64,000 bases of DNA, taken from positions 2,232,001 to 2,296,000 of the forward strand of contig JACVVK020000005.1 in assembly GCA_018292915.2 (NCBI GenBank), read 5' to 3'. Position numbers and translations under genes: made by a program. Every line of letters starts with the position of its first letter. Positions within the stretch are counted from its first letter, which is position 1. Shown piece after piece: positions 27,223-41,125 of this stretch. The notes beneath the pieces are model-generated. The model had not been told where the DNA came from. It made no database searches and saw only the letters and a list, made by a program, of their open reading frames with translations. The stretch comes from Batillaria attramentaria. Its lineage: Eukaryota > Mollusca > Gastropoda > Batillariidae.

Positions 27223-28122
27223 GGGGGGGGGGATAAAAACAAATAAAAGACACTTTAACATGATTTTCATGTTAAATTCATTTCATTTTCATGAATATTT
27301 CCTCCAAATACTTCGTCTGAAACTGGAACCTGACTACGTTAAGTAGCCTGAACATTTACATGTAATTAGACCACAGGTTTGCTTTCAGTTTTAAGTACAG
27401 TTTACATGACATTTTCATGTTTAGCTGGCAGTAACTCCAAGTTATCAAATTTGAGATCTTTCGTATATTCAGCGTTTATTTCACACAATGATCAGCTACA
27501 ACTGGGGGGGGGGGGGGGGGGGGGTGTCTTCGGGGGTTTAACATCCTTTTCCACCACATGCGGGTGATATCAAAGACGGGGCAACGATGATAAAGCCAGC
27601 ACAAATATTTGGCCCCAGCCGGGATACGAACTCATGACCCCCTCTCCGAGAAAAAACAAACAAACAAATAGTTGCATACAAGTGGATAGTTACTGAATTT
27701 CATGTTTTGTGCAAGATTTATCAACACAAATCAAAACTATTATTACTTGTGGTTTAAAATCATGAGCTCATTGTGCAAATCCATTTTACACAGAAAGCTC
27801 AATGTTAATCACAGTAATCAATATGTACACTATTTTTTTTTATTGTATCGTTATTTACATATTTGTACTCTTTGGTATGCATACAAATTACTCTGAAAAA
27901 AAATTACCCTGAAAGGGACAATAAAGGTTAAAAAAAAATGTTTTTTAAAGTTTAAAAATCGTTAGAAAAAACAACAACAAACAAAAAGAAATTAAGAGTG
28001 CTGACAGCAATATTCAACGCAACAACAAGAGCAAATTGACAAAGAACAGGGACACAAATATTTGTTCCTGATATAAGTGATAATTCTTCTACATCAAAGC
28101 AACAACATATGCAGATGTGTGT

Positions 28123-28153
<31 letters not shown>

Positions 28154-28600
28154 GGGATGGAGGTGAGTTGGTTACAAGGAAGCTAGACCTAAATTTGGTG
28201 TATTAAATTGAGACTGAACCTGCCTTGTCCACCAATGACCATATAGCTGCATGACTTCAAAGAGAGGACACTGCAAAAGGATGTGTACAAATTTTTTAAA
28301 CTCACGATGTTCTGATCTATGCGTGCGTGCATGTGTGTGTGTGTGTGTGTGTGTGTGTGGAGGGGGGTGGGGGGGGGGCACGCACATGAGAGGGATACTG
28401 CCCAACACACAGAGCTGCTGAATCATCGAGTTTCACACGAAAACAAAGAACAACCCTGAGCAACAAGCTTTATGGTACTGAAACTTGACCAAAACAAAAT
28501 AACTGTTGTCTGAGACGATTGTAGTAGATTAACAATAGAGACTAGAGTAAGACTTGAAGCTGTCATGATGAAATATACTTTCTACACTTATGCCTTTCAA
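26061..28600. other. Intergenic between POLR3F and the HEAT gene
   Basis: No coding exon is supported. It contains GT tracts at 27178-27219 and 28115-28137 with adjoining G runs, a poly-G run at about 27501-27522, a truncated SINE at 27527, AT-rich sequence at 27830-27990, and a GT then poly-G tract at 28335-28378. Part of it may be 3' UTR of the HEAT gene. A CATAAA (minus strand) lies at 28469-28474 and an AATAAA (minus strand) at 27839-27844. Confidence 0.55.
27527..27645 (-). mobile_element. tRNA-derived SINE, copy 2 (truncated)
   Basis: It carries 'gggggtttaacatccttttc', 'gggtgatatcaaagacggg', 'ccagcacaaatatttggcc' and the box-B-like 'gggatacgaactca'. It breaks off before the A-box end seen in the 61267 copy, so it lacks part of the tRNA-like head. 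Confidence 0.75.
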
Positions 28601-28607
28601 AAAAGCT

Positions 28608-28962
28608 CACTGACACACTGTACATGAAGGGTGTCCGTAAGCCCACTGACACACTGTACATGAAGGGTGTCCGTAAGCCCACTGACACACTGTACATGAA
28701 GGGTGTCCGTAAGCCCACTGACACACTGTACATGAAGGGTGTCCGTAAGCCCACTGACACACTGTACATGAAGGGTGTCCGTAAGCCCACTGACACACTG
28801 TACATGAAGGGTGTCCGTAAGCCCACTGACACACTGTACATGAAGGGTGTCCGTAAGCCCACTGACACACTGTACATGAAGGGTGTCCGTAAGCCCACTG
28901 ACACACTGTACATGAAGGGTGTCCGTAAGCCCACTGACACACTGTACATGAAGGGTGTCCGT
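28608..28962. repeat. 36-bp minisatellite, about ten near-perfect copies
   Basis: The 36-bp unit begins 'cactgacacactgtacatga' and continues with 'agggtgtccgtaagcc'. It repeats head to tail for 355 bp with no change that I can see except at the array edges. There are no spacers. Because 36 is a multiple of three, all three minus frames and one plus frame stay open and repeat a 12-residue unit. The array begins about 30 bp past the HEAT-gene stop codon, most likely in its 3' UTR. Confidence 0.97.
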
Positions 28963-28991
28963 TTGTTCAGCAGGCTGTCTTCTGTTCTCTC

Positions 28992-30317
28992 TCATGGCAT
29001 TCGTGGTCCAAGGCAGGAATCAAGCTGACGTAGGTATCTGGATCAAAGGCACAAAAAGACTTCTCATTACAATTTATTTTATAAATGACATTACTGTATA
29101 AAAGTGGTAAAAGTGGCAGCCTTCCTTTTTTTAACTGTCAGTCAGTGGTCCAATGAAAGACTTTGCACAGACGAAGGCCAGATTTTACCAATTCCTTTAT
29201 TGGCGTCTTACTGAAACAACGCGTGAAACAGACCAAGGCAGCAATTGATCAATTCATCTTCTTCAAATTACCTCCCGACATCCCTCGACTGTGCCCTCCC
29301 ACACCCACTATCCTAACCCCTTTCTTACTATGCCCCAGCCCTCTTCTTTTTCCCCCCTACATTTGGCTCAGCTGCGAATTAGTCTTTGTTGCTTGTGCAG
29401 CTTGAAGCCCCCCCTGCCCCCCCCCCCCCCCAACACACACACACACATGCAAAAAGTAAACACTTTTGGCCTCCTCTGATTCGAGTGTGCTGAATGCTTC
29501 AAAGTCATCAACCAATCATTATGTGCCTCTGTAAAATACAAAAGGACTTGCCTGGCTGCCATGGCCAACTCCCAACATCCCCAACCCCCCTCCCCTGACA
29601 TGAACTCTGGAAGTGCTGAACCTGGAATATCCCAGGCTACCTCTATGGCCTTTTCAGCATAAGACAATATATAATATAATTCAGCAAGAACAGGGTACAT
29701 AATCACACCTCCATCACACAGAAAAAAATATTAAAAAGGTCTCCTGACAACAAAGCACAGCAACGTGAACGAGATACAGGTGGCTCTTACTTGGGGTCAT
29801 ACTGCTCCACGCGCCCCCTCATGATGCCCTCCCCAATGAAGTGAGACAAGTCAGTCAAACACTGGCTGGCAGCTGCTGATGTTAATGCACTGTCACACTC
29901 CTGAAGGAAACAGAGAGAAAGGGCAATAACATTTAAATTATCTAGAATGACTGCATTTCTGCTTAAGCTGATGGCGCCAGTGTCCAACTGGGTGGGAAAA
30001 GAATGCAGGACTCTCAATGGGGACAGTGAAAACAAAGCAGCAGCATTAACCTACCAGGCTGTAAAAGATGGGTTCCAAAAACTGTTCCAGGAACTGTTTG
30101 AACTGTCGCTTCCCAAGACCTTTGGCCAAGTTTGGCAACTGAAACAAAGACAATTCACAAATGGATTTCACTTCCAATGCATTTCACATTCCACAGAAAC
30201 TGTGACAAATTATATGCCACAGAAGAGAAAGTCTGCAAATTAAAAACAAGAAAGGAAGAAAAAAAGGTTTCAAGATTTTCAAATGACATGAAGCATAGAC
30301 CGCTGCACGCCCGCGCG

Positions 30318-30371
<54 letters not shown>

Positions 30372-31344
30372 CAAAAGCATCATTTCTAGAACTCCATTAT
30401 CATGGACTCATGGCGTAATGTCTATGAGATTAGCTCAAGAGAAGTAGAGAAAATAAGCCATACTGAGATTTCTTAAAATTAAGTAATACCAAAATTGTCA
30501 CAGTTGGCTTATCTGGTTTTCGAAAGTGAGAACGTGTAAGCATCTATGAGTGACTATTCACCTGTTTACACACAGTCTCCAAGAAGTTGACATGGTGCGT
30601 GTAATGACGTTTTGTGCAGGCCTTCGCCAACAGAGGAACAAGTTTCATCACGGGAGCTGCCAGTGAGGGAATGTGTGATAACTCCGCCATCAAGCTCACA
30701 CACCTGTATACGTACAAATAAGAAAAACAAACTGATACTGACAACAACAAAAAAAGCCAAAAAACATACAAAACAGCAACCAAAAAAACCCCAAAGAAAA
30801 CAACAGGAAAATCCTTAGCAACAAGTGAAATGCAACACTACACATTTTCTTTAAAAAAAACAACAAAAAACCGCTTACCCATCTGCCAGTTCCCAAGGTT
30901 CTGAGGGTTTCCTGAATTTATGATCCATGCAGCCGCCCTCTCTCCCTCTTCCCATCTTGGGAGCCAACGAGCCACAGGAGTACATCTGCGCACACAAAAA
31001 CAAAACAGAATGTGGCGTACGCATGAGAAACAGAGGAACATCCAAAATTTCATATGACTTCATGCATTTATTGTCGTCGGAGTATGAGAGGTTGCCCTCT
31101 GAACGAGGGTACAGAGGGCAACAGCATGCAAGCGAAACAGACAGAGAAATTCCTTTACTCAACCTTTTGAACCTTGAATAACTATTATGATTTCGTTTTG
31201 TTTGCTAACATTTGTCTTTCTCTTTTTCAGTTGTTGTTTTGTTGTTGTTGTTTTTCCCATGATGGGCACAAGAAATTTCAGCTTTGCAAATAATAAAGTA
31301 CTAGTTGACCTGACATCAATACCTATGTTAAAATATCTCAATTT

Positions 31345-31406
<62 letters not shown>

Positions 31407-34400
31407 GAGTGTGTGTGTGTTGGGGGGGGGGGGGGATTTACTAATTTACTAATCAGTGTTTCTGTCCTGGTTCTTTTCGTGCCCTACTTCAAGTAGGTTC
31501 AAGACTTTCCCTTGCTACTTTGCTTGTGCCTTCTCACCAGCAATCACCACTGCTTCACTTTTTCTTCCAACAGTTTGTGAACAGCAACGGTTTACCTGTC
31601 TGTCAGTGTGCAGCTCCATGTCATTGTCCCTCAGCTGTTTGGCCACACTGTAAGTTGCAGGACCCGTGTCCATCCCAGAATATTTCTCACTGGTGGCTGG
31701 CTGGTTTTCCAGTCCGTCAAACCCTTCCTTCACCTTTGCTAACACTTTCTCCTGACTTTCAGCCCCTGTGTCAAAAACAAAAGGTGCAATGATACGCGTC
31801 AATGCATTGCTGATTTTGATGCGACTGACCACCCTCACTGTGTTTCTGATTGTTGATACATGTAACTGCAAAGACGCAGGGACAGAAATTGCACGCGTGC
31901 GTGTGAACTTAAGATTTTATAAAGTGTGCTCTTAAAAACAACCAACCCTGAGGGGCATGAACGAAGCACCCAGATGTGTACAAATCAGAGATACATATGT
32001 ACTAACAGATCAGAATGACTGCACACATTTTGTACACTTTTTCCTCTTTTCTCTCAAAATCATAATTCATCAAAATGTCTAAACTTCACATTTAAATGGG
32101 CTACTTCCAGTTTTGCTAAGCCAGTTTCGCTTGTGATGATGATGATGAGGTCGTGTAACACGCTGAAAAACTCCACGCGGGGGGGGGGGGGAGGAGGGGG
32201 GATGAGTTTTAACAAAAACAAGAGGACGGGGGGGTGGAGTCTGCAGGGGGGTGGGGGTGGGGTGGGGGCGGGGGGTGGGGGTGGAGTTTTGTGAGTGCAC
32301 CTGTATGCTCAAAATACTCTATCTTGATACATGTACAATGTTTTTAACACTTTGCTTGAGCCGCGAGGAACAAGCTGCCAGCAGACAGAGTCAGCCACAT
32401 GACCAGACCTGACTAACTAAACAGTGTAAACATAAAATAAGAAATAAAAATTGAAACATAGGGAAGATGATGATGGAAGGAGTCCCCCCCCCCCCCCCCC
32501 CCAAAAAAAAAAAAAAAAAAAGGAAAGAAAAAAGAAAACAAAAAACAAAAACAAAAAACAAGCAAACCTTCCAAAACAGTTCAATTTGGACCCTCTTACT
32601 GATTCCCTAAAAAAAAAGTAAGAGAGCACGAGATGCAGAGTAGCCACCAACCGCAAGCCTTGACAACATTGACGAGAGCGATGGCCGCCCCTAGTCGTAC
32701 AGACGGGATGTTGTCCTGCAGGTTGTTGAAAAACAAGGGGTAGAGGGCTGGCAACTCATCCCTGTTGAAACAACGGCAAGATTAGATTTGGCTCCTGCTA
32801 CAGCTGTGAAAAGGACAGTCAGTGTACCAATGCCAACTGTGTCAGAATGACTTTTATGCGCAACTATAAATCCTTTGACCAGGAAGCGTGTATGAAATAC
32901 GGAAAATGAATGTTGTAGTCCAAGAGCATGGATACACTTGAAACAAAACTTCATACCACAAAAGTAAAGACTCTGTTATCCATGATGCTGTGAGAGGAGG
33001 CACTGGCGGGCACATTACCCTAACAGCAATCACAAACAGTCTGTCATGCTTTCCTGCTTTTGGCTTACTTTGATTCTTCAGGGAAACACAGCACAAAGTT
33101 CCCACAAGCAACGCAAGCAGCTGAAAAAAAAAAAAAAAAAGAAGGAAAAAAGGGCATTTAAACAAATAGTTAATTCATTCAACCCCTGTGTTTATATCCA
33201 GCTTAGCCTGTTGATTTGTCGTTTGTATGTATGTAAGTATGTATGTACTGGATGTTGATACACATGTAGGCATGCTTGTATGTTTGACTATATGTATGTA
33301 TGTATGCTTTCTTTGTATTTATGTAACTGACTGTTCATCTGTTATTCATTTTTTATTCAGTTTATTTACTACCTTCTTTATGTATCTATATGTAATAATA
33401 ATAATAATAATAATGAGTATTATATAGGCGCTTTACCCAATTTCATGAATCGGCTCAAAGCGCCGCGAACTGAACCCAACACGCACGCTCACGTGAATCA
33501 CACACATTCTCTCACACACCGGACATAAACACATTACAATCACGTGGTGCGAAGGGTCAGCTCAGCTATTTAAATTTCGGAATTTAGAATTGCATTTATT
33601 TTTCAAATTTGGTGGGCTGAACATTTCCAAAGCAGAGGGGGAGGAAGCCGGAGTACCCGGAGAGAACCCCCGACGATCGGCCCGAATGAACGGTGCCACA
33701 TACGAGAAGGAAAAATTCTTTGCCCCGAGTGGGACTCGAACCCCTGACCTCTCGCATGTACTTGTAAAATGCCTACAGCTCTTCCAAGATTAGGTGCTAT
33801 ACAAATCATTATTAACATTATTATTAAACAGTTTGATCATTACTTACAGTTCCAGCAAGGAGTAATGATAACAACAACATAATAATGATTTTCTCTGTAA
33901 GGAATTTATCACATTCTGCCCTCAGCTGTAGTGCAATTAAAATATTTCTACAATCTAACAGCAGTAAGTCTTGGTCTAAAGCCTTACACAGTGACAAGAG
34001 GCAAGAAATACTGTATTGTGAGCAGAGAAAAATAAGTCACAGTCCCTACCATCACGCACTGGCCAGCTGTCATCATTGAAGCAGACAAGAAGTGTTTCCA
34101 ACAGTTTCTTCACATAAGGGCTGACCACAGTTTTGTCAATCTGCAACAGAAAAAAAGGCATAACCTGAAGTTAAGAACTGGGGTGGCCGGTGGTGTATAG
34201 TACAGTAAAGCCTCACTTAGACAACCTCTTGATTGAGCGGCCGTCTGTCGTTCACGACCGCTTTTGCCCGGCACGGGTAGTTTTTCTTCTTTACTGCATC
34301 TTTAATGACTGACCACCTCCAGTACGCGACTGTCGACCGCTATTTCTGCTCGGTCCCACGGGTGGTCGCCCAAGTGAGGCTCTGCTGTCATGACTCCTGT

Positions 34401-37400
34401 CATCACTGCAAAGGTTGGGGTTCAAGTCCCACTTGAAGCCTCCGCTTTATAGGAGTCTTCAAAGCACTGAAAACTGTGTGACCTTGCACTATGTACATGT
34501 TTTCTTTTAAAACACACACAGTTTGCCTTTTGTCTTCGCTGATATTACAGATCTGTAAGAGGCAGTCAGTATTACTCAATACCCTAAGTCTGTAGCATAT
34601 TTACCTTTGAACCAAGTTCAGCAATGCAGGCACATGCTGCCTCACGCACTGCATGGTTGTCGGAATCTGTGGCCTGAATGTAGTAGTCCACCTGCAACAG
34701 CAAACAGTCTTGTGTGAGTTCTCAACACAGTTACATATCACTGTCACAGTAAGCACAACTAAGGGGAAAGATGCAACACTGCATAGTGTTGAATGGCAAG
34801 CAACTTGAGTGGATCGTCTTTTGGGTGGCCACCCCTTTGAGAGACCTCTTGCCTTTACAGACCAGTCTTCAGGTTTTTTTTTTTTAAGGCCTCTTTTGAG
34901 CAACCACCACTTTTTGTAAGACCACTGTCATCTGGTCGAAGGGCTGCAGCGAATAAAAATCTTCAACTGAAACAGAAAGGCTATAGTGCAGTGCAAGAAT
35001 ATTTGCTCTTCTACAGACAGTGATGGTGTAGTTAAGTTTGGTACATACCACTTGCTGTATGTATTTCTCCACATACTGTTTCCCATTCCCCTGGGTGACC
35101 AGACGCCATGTTTCTTGGGAGTAAATTCGCACACCCTCAGCAACATAGTACCTGAAAGACGACTGTTTTGTACTATGTATTCTTCGTTATGTATCCACAC
35201 AGCCAGACATACAGTCAGCGAGTCAGGCTGACAAGAAAAGGAAGATAGATTTACAGACAGACAGATGAACAGATACTGATGAATCACCATGGTAAATGCA
35301 CATTTGCTTACCCTGAATTATCATACACACAGCTAATATACATATCATATATACACAGGTGATACCATATACATGGCGGCCTGGTTCAGTCCCTGGTGGG
35401 CAGGGGAATTTGACTGGAGTTTTGCATTTCAAATTGAGTCAAAATCATGTGCAGACTCATTCACAGTGCCTGTCATGCCCTCGTGTACACACGCACGCAC
35501 AAATAGCAAGTGTGCAACTGCAAGCTAAAATTCCCACGTTCATCTCTCAAAGTGTAGGCTGTGACTGGTGGTGTGGCAAACAGAAATACTGTTGCACGCA
35601 CCAGTGTGAATGGCAGGGTGAAGGTTTGCACATAAAGTAGCACTCAACGGCAGCAGGCTTTCACTTCTTTGTCCTCCAGCCCTGCGGCGCCATGGGCATT
35701 TCAGGAGAGATGGATAATGTGCGCCGAGGAGAAGTCTACCATACCATCTATACCACACACAACATGATCCCCTCCTCCCTCCCCCAGTCTCTTGCAACAT
35801 GCACAGTTCACCCAAAGTTAAAAGCCACCTACCTGTTGAGACACATCTGTGGGATGAGAGCTGGATAAAACTTTTGTCGGGCTTCTTCTGAGGGAAGGCT
35901 GAGCAGAAACTGGCGCGTAGCAACGGACCCAGCCAGGCGTACCTGTAAAAAAATTCACATTCATATGTAGAAAAAAGGAATCCGTAAACAGCAACTTTGA
36001 AGCATTCGAACCAGCTCTGGACTCAGCCCAGCGAAAATCAAATGCTCTGTCGTGCAGGCTGGGGAATTGCTTAGAGAGAGAGAAAAAAAAAAAAAGACTG
36101 ATACCCAGGTCGAGGTACAGGGGCAGTGCCCAAGGGGACTGGGGGGAAAGAAAATGAATTTTAGCAATTATGAAGGCATTTAGCGGCCGCTCCTGGCACC
36201 CAAAAGTTATGTGATATTTGCACCTGACGTTTTCTTTGGCAGAAACTTCAATTAAAATAAAAAAATATAAAAAAAATTTGCTGAAAAGATATGAAATTTG
36301 GCTGAAAATTGCCAAATGACTGAAAATTCCCCAGCTTGGTGGTGCTCAGCACGCAGGCCGCACTCATGTACAAGTTGGATTCTTTAGGTGGAACTGAAAC
36401 CATGAAACACTGCAGGGCACATTCTGAAGATAAGCAAAGTTTGGTGGAAAATATAAGGAAATTATGCTCAAGCTATCCCAGACCAAGCACACCAGTAGAT
36501 CATTTGAAATGTATTTTACCTGACTCCAGTTATCTGCCAGACCCTGTGCTAGATGTTCAGCAAACTGGAAACCATGACGATAAATGGCATTTTCCTCGGT
36601 CAGTTTGGCCTCACTGTCTAATTCAGCTGGAAAGAGATGACAGACCACCAGGTACTACAGTGTATCTGTATAAAGTCTTGACATTTTTTCAAACACCACC
36701 AAAAGGGCCAGCAACATTTTCAGACACAGGCCACTTGACTTCACAGCCATTTAACTTTTGCTTCAAAAGAAGTTCCTTTTTTCAACAGGGAATTGCTTGG
36801 GCCTGTTAAAATGAACATGCAATACTGTTTCTAACAGAAGTTATCTTTCGCAATAATCATGACACTAGAACTAGGAGTAGCTTATTTTGGGGTGTTTTTT
36901 TTGTTTTTTAATTATTTTTCTTTTTGGTTACAACATCAGTACATGTAACAGTTGTGTCCATGACAGAATGTTGCGTACATCTGATTAGGTGCAGGAGCGC
37001 AAAAAATACCAGTTTTATGGCATAAGAATATTTATACCATGTTACAATACATAAATTCTGATCAGTACACTCTGTGCTTTGCATTTTTGGTTTTTGTTGT
37101 CAGAAACAGATCACAAGTACATCTATCGTCAAATGTTGAGAAGGATCTGAGCGTTGATCAAATTCATGTCGCCTCCGCTCTTTTTCTGAATGAAAGTACC
37201 GGTAGTCACAAACATTTTGCATGTGAGTAAGCGGAAACAGGTCTTACATCCATCCTTGGCGCCACAGCCAACCAGGGAGGAGCACACGTAAAAGCCTGTC
37301 TCGCGCACAAAGCGGTTGGTGTGCGTCAGCGTGCTGAAGATGAGGTCCAGCAGCTCCTGGTCCACAAACTGGTTGAAAGCGTAGCCACAGCCTCCAATCA

Positions 37401-37894
37401 CACTCTGCAAACACCTACATAGACAGATTAGTTAGTTAGTTAGTTAGTTAGGGCTTAACACAACACACACAACAAAGACTATTTCGTGGCTACAGATAGA
37501 CAGAAGTACAAGAAAATGAGTCAGCAAACTCCTCATGTTCAATGAAGTGAAGGTGCTTCACGTCAAAGATTTTGAGTCCCTCCTTTATTTTGCTTGTTTA
37601 GAGGCTCAAACGGTCAACCCTGTGAAAAGCATGAAGTTACAATTCTTCTTCTCTACAGCTCTCTCTCTCTCTCAGGTCAAAGAATGAATCTTACTTCATG
37701 TAAGTTTCCAATGACTTCCATCCGGCTGTGTCATGAAATATCTGGGACGCATCGGAACTCACTCTCTGTCAAAATACACACACACAAAAAAGTTGAGGAG
37801 CATGTTCAAATTCAACTGATTACGAATACGAGTACTCTCTGCCACATGAAAAAGTCAATATTTCCACAACTGGATGGTTTCTGTGAAAAGTGAG

Positions 37895-37966
<72 letters not shown>

Positions 37967-40900
37967 AGAGAGAGAAAAGAGACAGAGAGAGAGAAAAGAG
38001 ACAGAGAGAGAGAATGCAATACTGAAATTACAACAAACACAAGACAGAAAACTGCACAGCCTTAGCGACCCCTCAACCAACCCCCCCCCCACCCCCCCCC
38101 CCCCCCAAAAAAAAAGAAAAAAGATTGGTGTCAAGTGATGCCAAACCCATACAAACACTACAAAACCTACTGCTCAAGATCACTAAAAATGATTGTATAA
38201 GTCGCCCCAAAAAGGATTTTTTCCCTTGCTGAAAGATACAGTAACACAGAAACCAACCCTAAGATTGCTGGGTGAGCTGGACAGTTTCTCCACCAGCTTT
38301 TCAGCATCTTCATGTTCCATATGGCCTGTTTCAGACAATGGCTGACGTTCCAGATTGGACTGGATCCCCTCCAGGATTTTGGACTTTGTACGACTGTAGA
38401 TCTCAGGACCAAGCTTTGCACACAGCGCACCAAGAACCTCACCTGTTTGTTAGTACAAAGCATTTAGAATAATAGTGTGGTCATCTAGCATATTAAACGT
38501 GTTGAAAAAAAAAAGGTCTGCTGAGTGAGTAAACATGTGCTCTTGATAGCGTTAGAACTCAGACTTTATAGATCTACATTTATAACACATCAGGCCTGTC
38601 TTTGGGTCACGTGAAGCTCAGAGCAGGCCTCATGAGGTTATGTAGGCTTGCCTCTGTTTAAGCTGAATAGCTGAGAAGCAGCAGCAGTTGAAAGCAATAC
38701 TGATAAGGGTTTCTTAATGCCCGATTTCTTCAGTACCATTAGATTTAGAGGCTGCACAGTAGAGCTGCCACGGTTAACCGGTTTACCGGTTATAACCGGT
38801 TCCCATTTGAACCGGTTCGAGTTGCCGCGAACTGGTGTTTTGGTCATAGTACACGTACTAAAGTTACTTAAGTCATCTTTTTTCTTCTAATTTCTTCTTG
38901 GCGGCCGCTGGAATTCTTGTAACGTATCTGCAGATCTTGTAGTCGCGTCTGTATCCTACTCTGTAACCTAAGCTGGGGTTGGGGGAGGAGGAGGAGTGGG
39001 GGGGGGGGGGGGGGGGCGGTAATGTTGTTGACATTTTTTCCGCATTGATGTGAAACTGCTGGTTGGGTTATGGGTGTGAAAGGGACTAAGAAACTAAGAA
39101 AGGGTCAACTCTGTAATTTTGCACTCTGTCAAATTTAGTCTTCCAGGGTGGGGCTGCAGCGAGATATGATTGATATTTGATAAGTTGTTATGACGCAATT
39201 ACTGAAGAACACAGAAACTGAAAGGAAAGCCACGCGTTTCGAAACGATTTCCTAGAATTGTGCTTTTTTTTTCTTCTTCTTTTTTTTAATTATTTCGCGT
39301 TCAGAAGGATTAGTGGATGCTGTATATGGCTTTTATTTTCTAACTTTTATTTTGTTGTTATGACGCAATTACTGAAAAACACAGAAACTGAAAGGAAAGC
39401 CACGCGTTTCGAAACGATTTCCTAGAATTGTGCTTTTTTTTTCTTCTTTTTTAAAAAAATTATTTCGCGTTCAGAAGGATTAGTGGATGCTGTATATGGC
39501 TTTTATTTTCTAACTTTTATTTTGATGTAAATTTTTATTTCACGTTTGTTTCAAGTATTACTAGTGGATGCGATGTTAGTAAGGAAATTAGGTACTTTTA
39601 TTTTAGAAAAAAACAAAACACTTTAATTTCACATTTAGGCCCAAGCCCTCTAGAGCAGAGGACTTAAAATATTAATTATGGGCTTAAGGTTTTTTTTTTT
39701 TTTTTTTGGGGGGGGGGGGGGGATTATGGTCAAAGTTTTTGTTCAAGAAAATACAGCAAAGTGGTCAAAACTTTAGATTTGCTTTCCTTCCTTCTTTCCT
39801 TCTTCTTCTTCTTACAAGATCTTCTTCTTCTTCTTCTCATCCTCCTCCTCCTCTTTTTTCTTGTTTGTTCGTTTCGTTTGTTTGTTTTAGCCCGGATTTA
39901 TTTTTGACGACTAGCAATCAGTTTACTGCAGCCTGATCGCTGATGCACTTGAACACACACACATGTATATATATGAACATGCATCGCATAAAACGCCAAT
40001 ATTTTTGCAGACCTCAAACACCTTTTGGTGATGACTGAACCGGAAAAAAACACCGGTTTAAAAAAACGGTTTGAAGTTAAACTAGAGAGGCAGAAGCCTC
40101 CATGGCTCCCTTGTGACACAGGTCAAGGTCATTCACAAAAGTATGTTTGTAGAGCTCTTATCACTATCCAGTATCATGCTAAGTGATGTGTCTGGCGCTC
40201 TGAGTTCCTGGCAATATTACAATTTTCCCCAAAACATTTTGTACAGCCTTGACCTTTGGTCAAAGTCATTCAAAAGAGATCTCATCAATGTCTATCATCG
40301 TGCCAAGTTTGATGCCTCTAGCATTTGTAGTTCCTCCGAAAACAGTAATGTTAAAATTCACAACAGACAGCTTTAATGACCTTGACCTTCAGTCAAGACT
40401 CAAGGTCATTCAGAAAGGTAGGTCTCATTGCTGTCTATCATCACGCCTCATTTGGTGCCTCTACTGTTTGTTGTTTTGAAGAAAATGCCAAGGTTAAAGT
40501 CTCCACACACAAAAAAAAAACACGCTTGCATGACCTTGACCTTGACTAACAGTCACTGAACACAGGTATGTCTGTAAAGGTGCTGCCAATGTCAATCATC
40601 GCACATAGTTTGATGCTTCTGATTCTTCTAGATACTGATAAAATGCAAATGTAAAATTTCCGAACACTGTTTCAATGACCTTGACCTTCAGTCAAGGTCA
40701 TTTAAGATGGTATGTGTGCATAGGTCTTATCACTGTCTATCAGCATGCCAGGTTTGGCACCTCTGCTGTTCATTGTTTCTGAGAAAATGCCAATGTTAAG
40801 GTTTCACAAAACGTACGGCCTTGACCTTGACAGAAGGTCACTGACTACATGTATATATCTGTAAAGTTCTTATCAATGTCTATCATCATGCAAAGTCTAA

Positions 40901-41094
40901 AACCTCTGGCATTTGTACATTACGAGAAAATGCCAATGTAAAATTTTCAGAGAGCTTGAGTGACCTTGACCTTGGGTCAAGGTCATTCAAAATGATATGT
41001 TTTGAACGGTCTTGTGCTAGTCTATCAGCATGCCAAGTTTGGTGCCTCTACTGTTTGTAGATTCTGAGAAAATGACAATGTTAAAGTTTTCTGG

Positions 41095-41125
<31 letters not shown>

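Noticed and set aside
28608..28962. CRISPR array
   Set aside because: The 36-bp unit repeats head to tail without unique spacers, in an animal genome, so it is a minisatellite.
28563..29028. Protein genes made of 12-residue repeats on both strands
   Set aside because: These frames are open only because the minisatellite unit is a multiple of three. None has splice or homology support.
31766..31871. 5' extension of HEAT-gene exon 11
   Set aside because: The frame is open, but the phase from exon 10 and the strong pyrimidine-tract acceptor place the exon start at 31765.
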